Source: Holothuria scabra
Lineage: Eukaryota; Echinodermata; Holothuroidea; Aspidochirotida; Holothuriidae
Reading direction: 5' to 3'
Assembly: GCA_037179385.1 (NCBI GenBank)
Contig: CM074190.1
Span: 8,891,784 to 8,955,783 of the forward strand
DNA: 64,000 nucleotides
Part shown: in pieces, positions 37,501-52,500 of the stretch
Layout of the letters: each line of letters begins with the position of its first letter
Numbering within the stretch: the first letter of the stretch is position 1
Notes under the pieces: generated by a model
Seen by the model: only the letters and a program-made list of their open reading frames with translations
Database searches by the model: none
What the model was told of the DNA's origin: nothing
Made by a program: the position numbers and the translations under genes

Positions 37501-40500
37501 GTATGGAGTTCGACTGCATCCAGCCAGGGATTACGAGAACGTTCAGCTGAACCTAGCTGTGTGTCACCAGGGCGTTCTCGTCTTCCAGAACAATGCAAGA
37601 ATCAACACATTCTCTTGGGCCAAGATTAGGAAAGTGAGCTTTAAGAGGAAAAGGTTCTTAATCAAATTACACCCTGAAGGATTTGTAAGTTCTTTTCTGT
37701 TTTTTATTTTCTTCTTATAATTTTTTTTTTTTTTGTGAGTCCTTTTATTGCATGTGGCAATGGGGCTTACATTTCCTGTAGGCTTGGAGTAGTGATGGAG
37801 AAGAAATGTTTCTTTGCCAAGCGGTGTCAACTGGAAAAATAATAACTGTAAGGAACGGTTCAGATCTCTCCATTCACAACCATTAAATTCATGTGGTTTG
37901 TCAAATAAGTTGTGGGATGGTAATTTGTCTAGGCAGTTTGTGCTACAGGAGTAAGCTTTTCACACAAGAGACAGGGAAAGTTCTTTCACCTTTTAAGGCT
38001 TTAATCTCTTTGTTAGAATCATTGAACAACAGAAATGTATGGCAGTTATATAGTCCATGTGTAACATGTAGGACGTACCATGAAGGTATGATACATTCCC
38101 ACAAGATTAACTTGATTGGTAGACGGTGGTGACATTCTATGGTATTTCATTAGTGTATGTCAATTTTAGAGAATTTTTGATACTGAAGGATAGTGCCAAT
38201 CTTGTTTCATTCTATTTAAAATATGCTAACTCCTTGAGAAACATCCTTCCTTCATGCAGATATTTTTCTAGATTTCAAATGTTGGGAAGCATCTAGGTTA
38301 TAATCTTACTCTCAGGTTGTTTCTTTACAATATTTGGTACAATATTTTTGTATACTTTAATGAATGAAAGGGAAATAAGGGGTGCATATTGGTCTTCATT
38401 ACTTTAACCTGTAAACCAGCGTTCTGATTTTATAATAATGTTGGCCACATTTTACTTTTAGGGTTATCCAAGGAGTACTGTGGAGTTTCTAATGGGTATG
38501 CGGAATGACTGCAAGCGATTCTGGAAGGCTTGTGTTGAACACCATACCTTTTTTAGGCTTAGTAAGCCAGGCAAGCCGAGGGCTCGTCGTAGCAAGTTAA
38601 TGAGCAGAGGATCAACTTTCAGGTTCAGGTGAGTTTACCATCTACTTTTCTGGTCATTTTCTGCAACTAGATGTAAATCTTCACTTCATGGAAAAGACAG
38701 CAAAGTGAGCCCTCACAGATGGACACTCGCCATGTCCTTTTATGGTTCTATGCAGTGTGGGTTTGTGTCTAGAGAATGTTTGGAGATCCTAACCCTAGTA
38801 AGCTTTTGAGTTCTCAGAAACATTTCTTTGTAAGCCTGTCAGTTTCTGCAACTGACTAGATGTAACTCTTTTAACTTAACGGATAGAACAGCAAAGTGAG
38901 TCATCATGAGGACATTTGCTTTTTACTTTCAAATTATGAACATAACAATGGAATTCTGAAAGGTCATAGTGTGTTTTCTGGCAAGGAAAATGTGATGCCA
39001 TTAAATTAAGCTTGTGATCACTAAGGAACTTTGGCAGATGTATTAATAAACAATGTTTCCATGGAAAATATGGTCACTACATGTTTTCTTCAAGCTTTAG
39101 CATTTGTGTTATTACAAATTAAAAGGAAGCTGTTTTTTATGTACTTCTATATTTGAGATGCATGTCCCTTGCCAGTCATAATGACCATTGATCATTTCAC
39201 CTACATGTTGGTTGTTTAAATGTTGGGAGCCATTAAATTTTATCAGCTAATACAACTTCAGACTTGCATGCAAAACAAAGAGGTCATACCTTGGTAAGGC
39301 ATCCTCTTGCACCTTTCCTTTGTTACAGAATCATTTTTGACTGTATCAAAATCAGTCAAAGAAAGAAGCAACATTCATGCTATTTGTGATGGGTTTTATA
39401 ATAAACGGGTTGATTAAGTTGGTTCAAAAAGTTCATGTTTTTTTTTTTTTTTTGAGGGGGGAAGGGGGAAGGAAGGGGTTCACCTTTGTGTCCCATTTAA
39501 TGGTAACATTGGTCACTAACTTTGACCATAGATTTTTCCTATTGTAGTAGTATTGACTATATATGCAACCAGGCTGGAAAATGTGATTTTCTGGATTTGC
39601 TACAAATCACACTTCTTAGGAAGTTTTGGAGAGTTGTAGGTGTGTTGTTGTATTAAACTTAAAAGCAGTCATTTGTCAGCCTAAACTACAGTTTCAGTAT
39701 ACATATATCAAAACTCTCAATTGGTACAGCTCTTTGATTGGCATCACATTCAAACAATGCATCGTAGCTAAATTACACAGCATGGGCACTGAGAGTGTCT
39801 TGATTGCACATTATGGACGTGTATGGCCACTGGGACAAGCGATGAAGCAATAAACAAGGATTGTGTCTGGATAAAGATGAGTTTTAGATAAATGTGGGAG
39901 GGGCTAGAAGTAAGAAGGTTGGGAGAATTGGAACTGTTTGGGATGATGAAAATATGCCTTTAAATAGATTTATATGAGCTGCCATCTTCACCTAGGTGTG
40001 CAAAAAATTGCACCTCTCACAGAGGACAGTGATGGAATGCAATTGTTGTTACACTCCTCAATATTGAAGGTCCATGCAACCACTGTAAGATGACAACCAA
40101 TTAGTGAAGGTTGTAAGAAATTGATTCATAGTTTCTCAAATAATCTTCTGTACAGATGTTGTGAAGAAGGTTTCAGTTGTACATGTATATTTAAGAAAAG
40201 ATGATCTTTATGGTCTATTAATTGCTTGAACAAGCCATCACAGAACACAAGCTCTTCATCATCCCATAATCTCATTTGCAATTACTACAGGAAGTGATGA
40301 ATGACTAATGAGACTCATTTGAAGCATTGCTGCACAATGATTCTCTTTTAACTTATCCCAAAAGAATCAATACCAACTCAATTATCCCCTTTGACGTTTT
40401 CATTTTGTTACCTCACAGTGAAGTATTTTGTTCTAAATTTCTTTTTGTTGCTTACAGTGGGAAAACACAAAAACAAGTGGTAGAATCTATCCGCACGACT

Positions 40501-43500
40501 CCTGCAAGGCCAACTATGAGGTAGGCATATTTGTTGTCTTGTTTGTCTTTAACTGCTTAAATGATACTTTTTGGATCAGGAAGTTTGTTTCAAAATAGAG
40601 GGAGCGGTGTATTTTCTATTTTAAGCAGTGTTTATGTAACAAAATGTGTTTTTCCTCCCAATCTGGAACAATTTTGAAAGGCAGTCCTAAATATTTTGAG
40701 AATTTTTCCTCCTTTTCAGTTCATTACATGGATGAAGCTATTACTCAAAAGGTGCCCCAATTATGTTGATAAAATAATCTTTCAATGACAGTATAGCAGA
40801 AAAACAAAATTGTAGCAACGGTTTTGTCCCCATGCAGACACTTGATGGCTCCTTGCTTTGAGAAGACTTATTTTGGTTTAAGCTCGGAACAAAACATATT
40901 TGTCACATTTCTATTAATCACATTTTAGATATTTAATACCCTCTAGGTATGACCTCAGGATTTACTTAAAAATGTAACCTACTGCCATTGTGCTTGGTGC
41001 TCAGCATAACAATGGTAAAGGTACAAAAAGCCAGTGAGCCACAATTTGAAAAGAGAAGGCTGTGGCTCTCTTGACTGAAACCAGTTGGTTAGAAACTGCT
41101 GTAAAACTCCATCTTACCAACTAACTAAACTAGCTAACTCAAAATTTACACTACAGATATGTTGTATGTATCCTTGTCATTATTGATTCCTTGCCATAGG
41201 CAGGCAAGGAATCTATGCGATGGTGATGTCGTGTGTGTGTGTGTGTGTGTGTGTGGGTGTGTGTGTCTGTGTTTGTGACACTTGCTTGTAAACACGATAT
41301 CTTCAGATAGGATTGACCGACAATTTTCATACTTGGTATATAGATTTGTCATGTTGAGAGGAAGAACCCTATTGTTTTTGGTAGAGGTCAAAGGTCATTT
41401 GAGGTCACCAGCGGTAGAATTGCGAAAACGCTGAAAATGGCTTTTAAACACGATATCTTCAGATAGGAATGACCGACACTTGTCATACTTGGTATATAGG
41501 TTTGTCATGTTGAGAGAAAGAACCTTATTGTGTTTGTTAGAGGTCAAGGGTCATTTGAGGTCACCAGCGGTAAAATTGCGAAAACGCTGAAAATGGCTTG
41601 TAAACACGATATCTTCAGATAGGACTCACCGATACTCTTCATATTTGGTACATAGATTTGTCATGTTGAGAGAAAGAAGCCTACTGTTTTTGGTAGAAGT
41701 CGAAGGTCATTTGAGGTCACCAGCGGTAAAATTGCGAAAACTTCGAAAATGGCTTTTAAACACGATATCTTCAGATAGGAGTGACATGTACTCTTCATAT
41801 TTGGTATATAGATTTGTCATGTTGAGAGAAAGAAGCATATTGTTTTTGGTAGAGGTCAAAGGTCATTTGAGGTCACCAGCGGTAAAAGTGCGAAAATTCT
41901 GTGCCTAAAATTGTAAAGAAAAATCTATCAAACACTGTCAATTTGAAAGCAGGTAAGGTATTTGATCGCAAGGAATCACTAAGCCTTTTGGCTTTCTGGT
42001 CTATCATGCCATCTGTACACCAGGAAGGCAGTACCTCCAAGTTTTGTCTCAGGTACCCTGTGATACTTGGTATTAAACCGTGTTTACAATAAGGCAAAAC
42101 CTCTAGGTAACACCATGTTTCTTGGTCTGTACTCTCATCTAACCAAAGTAAGGTTGATTGGGTTGTGCAGCCATAGTAACCAGGTCAAACATTTAACAAA
42201 ACAATTACTGTAATAATGTCAAAAATGGGGGTCTTCAGTTCCATAAATATCTGTTACTCTGATTGATTACCACAAACATGGTGTTTAAAACCGAATAACT
42301 CTGCAATCTGAGGTGGATGGATATTTAAACATTGACACCCAGTAAACTGATGTCACTCCAGCTTGAAGTAATGTAGTGTTACCACAGTGTCAGAAGTCCA
42401 GAACAGAGTTCTGTAATACAAGTATCTCCCTGATATACAGAAGCTCCTGCTCTAGGGTTATGTTATGTGGTGGCCTTGCAGTTAAGAGTCCTTCATTATT
42501 CCCTAATTCGCGGAAGTATAGTATGCCTGCACTTCCATCAATAATTTGTGAAAATTTGCTTCATGTTTAGTATTGGTTTTGAATTAAATATGATGATTCC
42601 CTCAGATGAGTAACAGTTAGCAAAATGTTGTATTGGTTTTTGTTGTTAAATCCATCCATGGATGTGTGTACCTGATTTTAATGAGCTCTTTTCTAAGATA
42701 TACTATTGTAGCATGATAGGAATCACCTTGAATGTCCCTGGACAAGCCTGTCTGTCAGTTTCACAGGAAGCAATTTCAACCTATTCACCCTTGAAAACTT
42801 GGTGTATCATTTCCGTTCTCTGCATGATCATGCATCTTACATCTAGTTGCCTAGTATTACACTTGGGTTATTGTTGGGACTTTCTGTACATTTTCTAGCC
42901 CTGTAAGCATGATATGACAGTTTTGCTACCTTAAAAACCTTTACTATGAAGCCTTATATAGCAGACCCTGGTTTGGATTGCCCTCATTGTGCATTGGATA
43001 AAACTTCAAGTGAAACTACTTCAGTTGTTCATTTTGTAACATTTCTGTTCTTGGTTGGAAGAAATGTTTGCTCTTAAAATCTTCCAGAGAAAGCTGTTAG
43101 TCTATTTTCACTCATCTTTCAAAATCAGTATTAATGATGTCCTTTTGTTTAGTGGTATAATTGGTGTCATTAATATGTTGCATGAGGTACCTCCCATTGT
43201 ACTCTCTCTTAGAGACTGAGCTACTCTTAACTGCATCAGCTGAATCTGAATCATTGATTTCATATTCTTGATATCAGAGGTATATGCATTTTTTATTTCA
43301 AAGCTTCCTGAAGAGCATCTTTTGGTAGCTGTGGAAGTTTGCTGGACCATACTTTGCTCAATTTAATCAAAGTTCTTCCTCTTATTCCAGCAAGATGGAA
43401 GGATTCTTAAAACTGTATGTAGCTCAGTCTCTGCTTGCTATGCATAAATCACTAAGATGTAGAAGCATGATCACATCTCAATGTCTTGTTCCTGGAAACC

Positions 43501-46500
43501 TTTCATTTTTCCTCTGGGTGTGCTTTCTCCATTCCTTCTCAGTTTGAATGCTTCACGAACTTCTTCCCGTAGCCTGGGAGCTCCTAGAACAACGACTCCG
43601 TTGGCCATAGACATGACAGAGACCATCGTAAGTGACCATCAGAGCACACCCAACCTAGCATACAACTACTCGGAGGCTGCCAGACATAATGGTACCCCTC
43701 AGTCTGAATCTGCCTCCAGTCCACCGTCATCAACTCCTGTAACCCCAAAACATGACAATTCACGGATTACCATCCACAAAGGACAATCCAGTTCCAGCAT
43801 CACATATGAATACACAGTCACAGAAGATCAGCCTAAGCAGGTATCACCAATAGTGAGCAACAAAGGTGACCAGGAAGTGATCAGTGCTGCAGTGGTGAGT
43901 ACATGCTAGTCTTTTAACCGCATACATACCAACTGTTCTGCTTACAGCAAAATTATTCCAATTTCCAATCTCTAACCCCCCCCCCCAAAAAAAAAAAAAA
44001 ATCAGAATTTTTTTTTTATTTTCTAACTTTTAAGGAAAAGCAACAGCTTGGATGAAATGATGTCAATCTTTGCACACATCAGTATGATTTCTATGTATAT
44101 TGTGAACATTCAGAGAGGAAGACAGACTTGTATGATCATTTATTTATTTCTTTTCTGCTTTTGAACCAAAAAAAAATCTGGATAAGGTGGAAGAAGAAAG
44201 TCACAATAGGCAAATTCTCTGTATACCTAATCTGTAAATTCCCTGTTGAGATAACTACAAGAATTTTGCTTCTTCTCTAAGTACCATTTCTCAGGATTGT
44301 TTTTAAAGAGATGGAATAGTTATGTTTCTATTTAAAACCAGTTTAGCAGAAAGGAGTTTCCCCTCATTGTAAGTTCAGACTGGAAGAAAATAAAATATAG
44401 CAAAAGTTTTTTAAAGTTACTGTTGTCTTAATTATCGTTGGGGTCAAATTGAAGGCATATTATGATGGCTCTTCACTATGGTCTTGGAAGAAAGGTAAAA
44501 ATATTTCAGACTATGTCCTTCAAATCCTGTCACAGTGAGCTTTCCCAACTCAACATTTCTCACTTCAAAGATTGTTTATTTTTGTTGATAAATACCTCCA
44601 CTTTTCAACAAAGCCACAGAAATTAAATGCCTTAGATTCCTCTTGTTGGTGTGTGCATTGCTCATTTTGAGAAGGTTCACGATATTATTTTTGGTAATGC
44701 ATGAAACGCTGTCAATTTGAAAAACGTATTTCAGCAGCAAAGGTTCAATGATTTTTTGGCTAAATTGTATGTCTTGTTTGTCACTGAAATTTGCTATTGT
44801 AAAATATTTTTGAATCTCGTTCCCTATCAGTCTATCATAACCCTACACCAGGGTTGTCACCAGCCCAATTTGAGTGCTGCTAAACATCTGACTCAATATT
44901 TGTACTTTACCATACCCCCATGGAATCTACCTCATTTTTGACCCATTGAATTTTTCAGCTTTAGGCTAATGTCAATTTAATTATTTTTCAGCATAAAAGA
45001 TCATTTTGTGCTGGTCAAAAGTCTTGCATTTTAGGTATTGTAGCTGTTGGCAATGTCCAGTGCCGGTTAGTCCCGACTGGCGCTGACTTCCATGGTGACA
45101 ACCCTGCCCTACACCCTATGTATGGTATAACATAAATGTTGCTTATAATTTCCCAAAGAGGCATGAAGATATTGAATAAATTGAATGCATTGTGAAATTA
45201 ATTAGTTGCAATTGTATCACAGATTTCTCTAAGTACACTGTCTGAAGAATAAATGGCATTACTTTGAAAATTAGTATCCACCAAAGGCCATAACCTATTG
45301 AGATGCAGTTTTCACCTAGGGAAAAGTTTTGCTGCACATTTTGAAGCCAATGAATGGTGTCACCATCAAATCCATTGAAATATCATTTTATGTTATAAAC
45401 TTGTGTTCAGAATTCTTTGATGAAAATTTATACGATCATAATTGCAATAAGCACTTCTATACTTCTGCTCCTGCCCCATACTTTTCCTGTTTCAAAAGTT
45501 TCAAAAGGAAATCTTCCTTCTCTCCTAGGAATCACAGAAGCAGGAGGAGCAACCAACTGCCAATGGTGATGCACAACGGCTGGATGCTATGAGTGAGCCT
45601 CCAATTTCTTTTACTCGTATTAGACAAGATCAGTCTGCAAATGTTGATTTATTGAGAAAGTTAGATGGGTACGATGAAATGGGGGGCGTAGAAAGTGAGT
45701 TAGAATCTGACGACACAGAATCAGAAGATCCAAGCAGTGGGAGGGAGAAGATAGTTCTGTGGGAGCCTAATAGGCTGTTAGTGTATTCCTATGGGGAAGA
45801 AAGTAGACCAAAGGAAAGAGATGTTAAAGTCAATGAAATAGAACCTCATGAGGGACCCTCCCAGGACAAAAATGACCTTATAGATAGGGAAACAGTAAAG
45901 TCTGCAGATGAAGTAGCAGAGGAAATAAAGGTCAGTGACACTTTGGATGAAGTCCTGAGAATCGTGTCCAACTTTCCAAAGACAGAGCTGGACAGTGATT
46001 TTTATGATAGGGCTCAGACACCCAGTCTGGGTGGGGACTCACCAGAGAGTCCTATTGAATTTCAGCTAAGTGTCCAAACGAGTGATTTCAAATCATTCAC
46101 TCAAGAAAGGCGGCTGTTTTTTCCGAGCAGTGAGACTGTGACCAGTTCTTTGCAGGAGACAAATAATGCACTGAATACACTTGAGAGAGATTTGGATTTG
46201 GACATTGAGTTGCAAGCTGAAATTCAAAAATATGTTCAAGATGTCACTGATAGTGTCCTAGCATTGCAAAATATTGAAGGTTTGGACTTGTCACCCACAA
46301 AGAAGTCCCCCACCCCTTCACCTACTTCCCCGTCTAGGTTTGTGCATCACCCTAGACCCAATAACCTAGATTTTACTCCAAAGCGGGGAAGTACTTCAAC
46401 ATTTGACATTTCTCCTCAAACCAGAGAAATGTATAGTCCTAACACTGGAGTTGCAGTAGTTAATCAGACACATACAATTATACTTAAGAGCAACTCTGAT

Positions 46501-49500
46501 AATGAGCTGTCTCGTCACAGTAGTTATGTTAGTGAGCTTAGGATGGAAGTGGATGAAAGAGGGCGCATATCAGTTGATGAGGATTCGCAGCAAAGTGGTG
46601 ATGGTATTCCATCAGATGTAGCGGAGGTCAGCTACAGTGAAGTGTTCAGTGACAGTGAGGTAAGTTTTGGTCGTCTGGAAAATGAGGCTGTTCAGGATAG
46701 TAGTACCCCTCAACAACAGTCCTTGCCTCTGAGTAGGACGAGCCTCTCTGATATTGACAGTGCCTCATCAGAGGATGAAGCTGTCTATCAGTACAAACTG
46801 AAAGAAGCTAAAATGAGTAGAATTAATGCTAGTCTCACAGATACATCCTCTAGCGTCCCCTCCAGTGAAGATGAAGGCCAAGGTGACAAACAAGGTGAGC
46901 TTCATAGGCATGCTGGGGGTCTTATCATAAGTTCAGATTTAGGGGGTGAAACCCAAAAAGAGTTGTTTGCTGATCTGGAGGACCCATCTTCTCCATTGTG
47001 CCCTGATATGGCAGCTAATTCTGATGACTTTGATTAAAATGAAAAGTATCATCATTTTGGTGACATTTATGTTCAGTTGACTACCATTCAAATCATACTC
47101 TATTATTTTTAAATGGATTCGAATGGATTTATTTTTTTTTTTATTTTTATAATTTTGTTTACATTTTCTCTCCTCAACACACAATTTTTGGATGAATACT
47201 GAGAGTGAGCTCTGTCCAGTTGTTCTGCTGTTCAAGCAGTCTCTTAAAACTCATTCATCCCTTTCCCCTTGCTTCCACTGTTGGATCTTTGATCAGTTTT
47301 TCCCAGGAACTTTATCAGGGTTTGCTCTAAAAGTTGATTGATTTCTTTTTTTTTTGTCCTTCCCATCTTCCCTTATATTTCCTTTCTTGTAGAATCCAAA
47401 AAGTACTGAAGGGTAAAATTTAAAAAAAAAAAAATATACTTCCATTTTCATTTCACAAAAGTGCCTTATCAATGTAAATGCTGCAAACATGGTGAGAACA
47501 TATTGAAATTAGTGTCTCATAGGGATACATTAACCTCCTGCTTGTTAAGAATGGCGGGCGGGAGAAGCAGGAAAGCTTAGAAAGTTTGAATGTCACTCTA
47601 TTAAAATAAATTCACTTTGTCATCATCTAAACACTATACCAAACTGGTTTTCTCATTATGAGATTTCATCACCTTACCTTTACTCAAATGTAGGGTATAT
47701 TTGCTGATAGAATAATTGACAAGGCAAGGCAAAACTTGCTCCCATTGTACCCTTTGTGCAGTTGTCAGCTTTGTCATGCAGCATCATGGCTTGTCATTGA
47801 CCACTGGAAATGAAGTCTAGTACAAACTTGACATCGTTTGGTTAGGTATTGATGGGAAGTATTACTTGCCTTTTGTGACATTCTTTGTCAGTGTAGAAGA
47901 GTGGCCACAGTAGTGTGTAGGGGTTGTTGTGGGGTAGAAGCATAGCTATAACACTAGGAGAAGGACCCATATGTCATATTTCATATTACTGCCTCATAAG
48001 TAGCCAGTTGTATTCTATAAACTGTCCATATACCATCAATATTTAAGGGGTCTCATTTCTTACTTTTAGTATGATAGAACCTCACCAAATAGAGCACACC
48101 AAAGATTATTTCACACTGTTTCAAAATTGCCTATTGCACAAAAGATTGTTTTCCAATCTTAACGTAACCCACCAATGCTATTTTATGCACCAGATGCAAA
48201 TTGGAAATGCCTCAGAGAAAAGAGCCATCCTTTTTTCAAAGTTTATTTCCCTATTTTGAAATCTTTCCTTTATAGTATCCCACCCTCTCTAGACATATCT
48301 TCCCTATATCAATTTTTAGGTACCACTGTATTCTCATTTATGGTCTAAGGAATTTTCAAGAGTGGGGGGCTGGGAGTATTTATTTAAAGGAACCTTTTTG
48401 GTCCTTACAAACAGATAAATTGTTATGAATTCAGTCTAGCATCATTTCTGAAGCATTAGTTTTTAACACATTAGTGAAGATATTTAACTGTATATTGCAA
48501 TATTTTACCATTTGCACCAACAAGAAATATTGTGAGGATTTTTTTCAGTCAAATAATTTTACATGAATCGACTGTCTACCTTGCTCACCTTCAAGTTTTT
48601 CCTAATGTCACAAATGATTCATACAAAAAATAGGACTCCTGCTACACAGTCACTGTATCATAAGACTGAAGTTACATTGTATTACATTATATTGTGAAGG
48701 AATAGTTTATGCTACCAACATTTTGTGACAAATTACATTAATATTGATTGGACCAAAGTTTTCATTAAAAGGAAAAGGTTTGTTTCCATATTGCCTTATT
48801 TGCAGACATTCTTTTAGTAGTTTCATAGACATGGTTTAGCTGTAGAAGGCGGAGTTGGTTTTATTTACATTCATCAGGGTACTCAAAGTGTTTTTGCCAA
48901 AACTGCCTTGTTGTAGTTGCTTTCCCTTGTCAATTTTTTAGGGGGTATGGCATAGGGGAGGGGTGGGGATGGGGCATTGGGAGAACGTCTTTCAGATGGG
49001 GACATGTTGTCCAGGTTCTTTTTTAGTGCATGATATAGCATTAGATGCCTTTGGATAAATAGAGTGCCCACCCACCCATTCCCTTTTCAAACCTTTATCT
49101 GTTTGCTCCCACCATTCGCTGTTCTACCTTTCAAGCATATACTATGTTACTTGGTTGAATTGGTAAAATAGCTGTTTCAGCAGTGGGTGTCAGGATTGTG
49201 GTGACAAGTGTTTCTAGTTTATAACAGTATCTCTTTTATTTGATATCACATCACAAAAAGAAGACTTGACACAGTTGCAGTTGCATGGTTAAGTTTGTTT
49301 GACTAATGGAAGTACACAATTATTATTAAAGCTTTTGGAAAATGTAAAAAGAAAAAAAAAGGGTCTGGGAGGGAGTTTTTCCTCGGAAAGACAAGCCAAA
49401 AGTGTAAGGTGCTTGTCATTATTCTTTTTACCTACGTTTAGAAATTGGAAACCTTGACTTGTAGTAACCTAGGAGAATTCTGCAAATATTAAAATATGAC

Positions 49501-52500
49501 TAGGGCTATTCTTGTATCTACTGGCTTGTTGATAAGTGAAAAACTTACCCAAAGCTACCCTATTTGGATCAGAGGATGTTGGAGAGAAAGACCATACATT
49601 GGCTTCATTATGTGATAATTTCATTTTCTTGTAAGAAACATGGGACAGTCAGATTGGAATAAGGAATTATTGTATCTTTAATATATGGCAACCAAATTGG
49701 TTTATGTACCAGCCTTGTCTTATTGGTTGGGCAGGATTTTATCACCACCAAAGCTCTAAAGCTGGAATGAAAGACAAATAATTGAATGGTGATTTTAATA
49801 ACACTGCAGTATTGTCTGAGGATGTAGAAATAGAGTTTTTGTCTGTTTAATGGACTGTTTTAATATTTGTGAAGGCAGCTTGCATAGTTTTCTGTGAGCA
49901 GTATTTTTTCATGTTGTCTGTATTGCTTCCCTTTATATGTTGGATAGAATGAAAGGTTTTCAACTGAACATGTGATCTAGGTCCTCTTTGTGAGTGAAGT
50001 TGTGAAAATTGTGTGGAATTTACAAGTGTGAAATTTGTGGAGAAAGAAGATACGTTTGTGGTGTAAATCTGTTTGCTCTTGACATAACAAGAGATATTAA
50101 GAGAAGGTGCAAAATATGGATGATGAAATTTTTTGCTCGCTTTCTGCATGTCAGACAGAATATTTAGGTGTCTTTGCTCCTCAGTATACATGGATGAAGT
50201 CTTTTAATTTATTTGCAGCTACTTGGATTAGCCCTTAGAAACAGGAAGTTTAACATATGGGAACAGATCCCTTGAGGGAGTGGGATAGGCTATAGAGTCA
50301 TATCTAATTTTCAAGAATTTTACTTTTTGAACTAATATGCTCTGTAGACTCACCTGTATAGTAATGATGTCTGTTATTAAGGGAAGGTTTTAACTATTGA
50401 TAGGCTCAAGTCAACATAGTGAATGCTTTAATTAATTTGAATTGCCCAATATGTGGAATACAACCTGATAATAGATAATACTGGCTATTGTGGAAATGCT
50501 ACTAAGTTGTTAACCCTAGGCCTGTCGGTATCTACAACCCATTAACAGAACAATTCCTTACCCAGCAAGAATAGTACCTGAATGGCCTCAACTAGAAAAT
50601 GATAGTGTAAAAGACATACCATAATGTTCTGAAAGGCTATCCCAGACAATATGTAATTTTCACAGTGTAGCCTACAGTTCTTCCTATAAATTTGCTTAAT
50701 TTAGTGAAAAGATTAGTACAAGTATGGTACCCTGGCGTCAGATTTTTTGCATTTGGGTGATAGATTTATCACTGGCAAATGATCTTGCTCATTAATGTAA
50801 CAATTAATCATACAGTCTGCAGTAGAAATGTCATTGGTTTATTCACTAGTTTCTGTACTTTTATTGAAAATCATCTTTTTATCATCATTAACAGGGTCAA
50901 TTTGTGCTTCCATATGTTTAAAATAGAATCAGTCATAGCTAATCACCAACTGTATCATAATTAAACCACCACCAACCACTTTACTTGATTCCTTCCACCA
51001 ATCTCGTCATGATCTTTTGATCTTTCTCTCATCCTCTCACTGAATCATCATCTTCACTTGCCTCTCATTCATCCCTGTGTTTCCATCCTCTCAACACTTA
51101 TAGACTCGATCTGCAAACAACTCACTATTTTGTGTTCAGTGATTCACCATTTCTGGATGGCATTTGTTCGACCAGAAATTGTCACAAACTAATAAAAACC
51201 GTTTTATTGGAAAGAAACTCATCCAGACTGACTGAGTCAGTCAGTTTTCAAAAATACTAAAAATTTCATCAAATACCCTTAACAGCAATAGCACCGACTG
51301 CCTCAGGCATGCCTATTAAGCACATTTTCTTTGTATTAATGTACTGGTTTGTTTTTCTGCTTTCTGATTTATCTCATTTTCACTGGGTGCTTCAACTGAC
51401 CTCCATGTAAAAGAAGATTTTACATTTAATGTGGTTGCCATGATTTAATTGTTGTAATAAAAATGTTCATTAATAACACAGAATAGTGAGAGGAAGATAT
51501 TCTGAGTCATACCAGTGAGTGGAGAGAGAGAGGGGAATTATCATCGTAGAACCATTTCCAAAAGTAGATAATTTTCATCAAACTAAGTAAAGAGAAGAGT
51601 AATAACTTTTTAATTATTTCTAAGGCATTTCAATGGTCATGTCAGACTGAAGCACTGCCTTTGTTTACATTGTGCCTTGTTTGCTAATAGGCGTGTCTTT
51701 TGATTTTTTTTTTACCAAATAGTTTCAAAGTGAAGGGAATGATCATCACTGATTTTGGGAATGCAGATGTAATTGAATTAACATAATCTGTTACAATTCA
51801 ATTTTTGGTGAGGGACACCTGTGTAAAATATTTAAGCCACTGTAAATGGAATTGTTTGGGGTCAAGGTGGTACGATTGGATAAGAGCGTGTGTGTAATAT
51901 ATTGCTTGTACAAAATTGTCCTGGCCCCTGTAACAGTAAATTTAGGAGCTACAAAAAACCAAACAAAGAATTTGCATAGTATGTGAATGACAGAGAAAAA
52001 AAGGATTGCTAACACATATTACATGTGAGTCCAATTTGCCCCTCATCACTGTTTGTTTACCTGTGCATATCATTACTGTATGCAATAATTTCTTGAGAAA
52101 AGATGGTTTTGGGAAAACTATCTGTTTCAAACATTTACTAGGTTTTTAGAAAACAGCTGTTAATATGAATGCAGCCTGTGCTTGTTTACTTATGCTATGG
52201 TAATTTAATTTGAAGGACATTAAAAAGACTAATCGTAGGGTTAGAGGCTAGCACAAAATTTATAATCGAGCTGTTGAATTCTACTCCCTGCCCCAAAAAG
52301 AGAAAAACAGTAAGAAACGAACAAATGTAAATAAATCTACAAGCAAAAGAATTATCTGACATTGCGGATTTATGGAGTTGCGAGTTATTTGGCAAATATT
52401 GAATTTATGTTGGATAAGTATGTAATTCAGCTGAGATTGTGCCAGAAATGATGCAAAGCCAGCTTCAGTAAATTGCATGATAAACTAGTTGCCATGGTAT

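Larger units (their letters stand above)
40521..43542 (+). other. Intron after exon 8
   Basis: A 3022-bp intron with SINE copy 7 and Helentron-like element 3; 42000-43542 holds nothing recognised. Confidence 0.8.
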
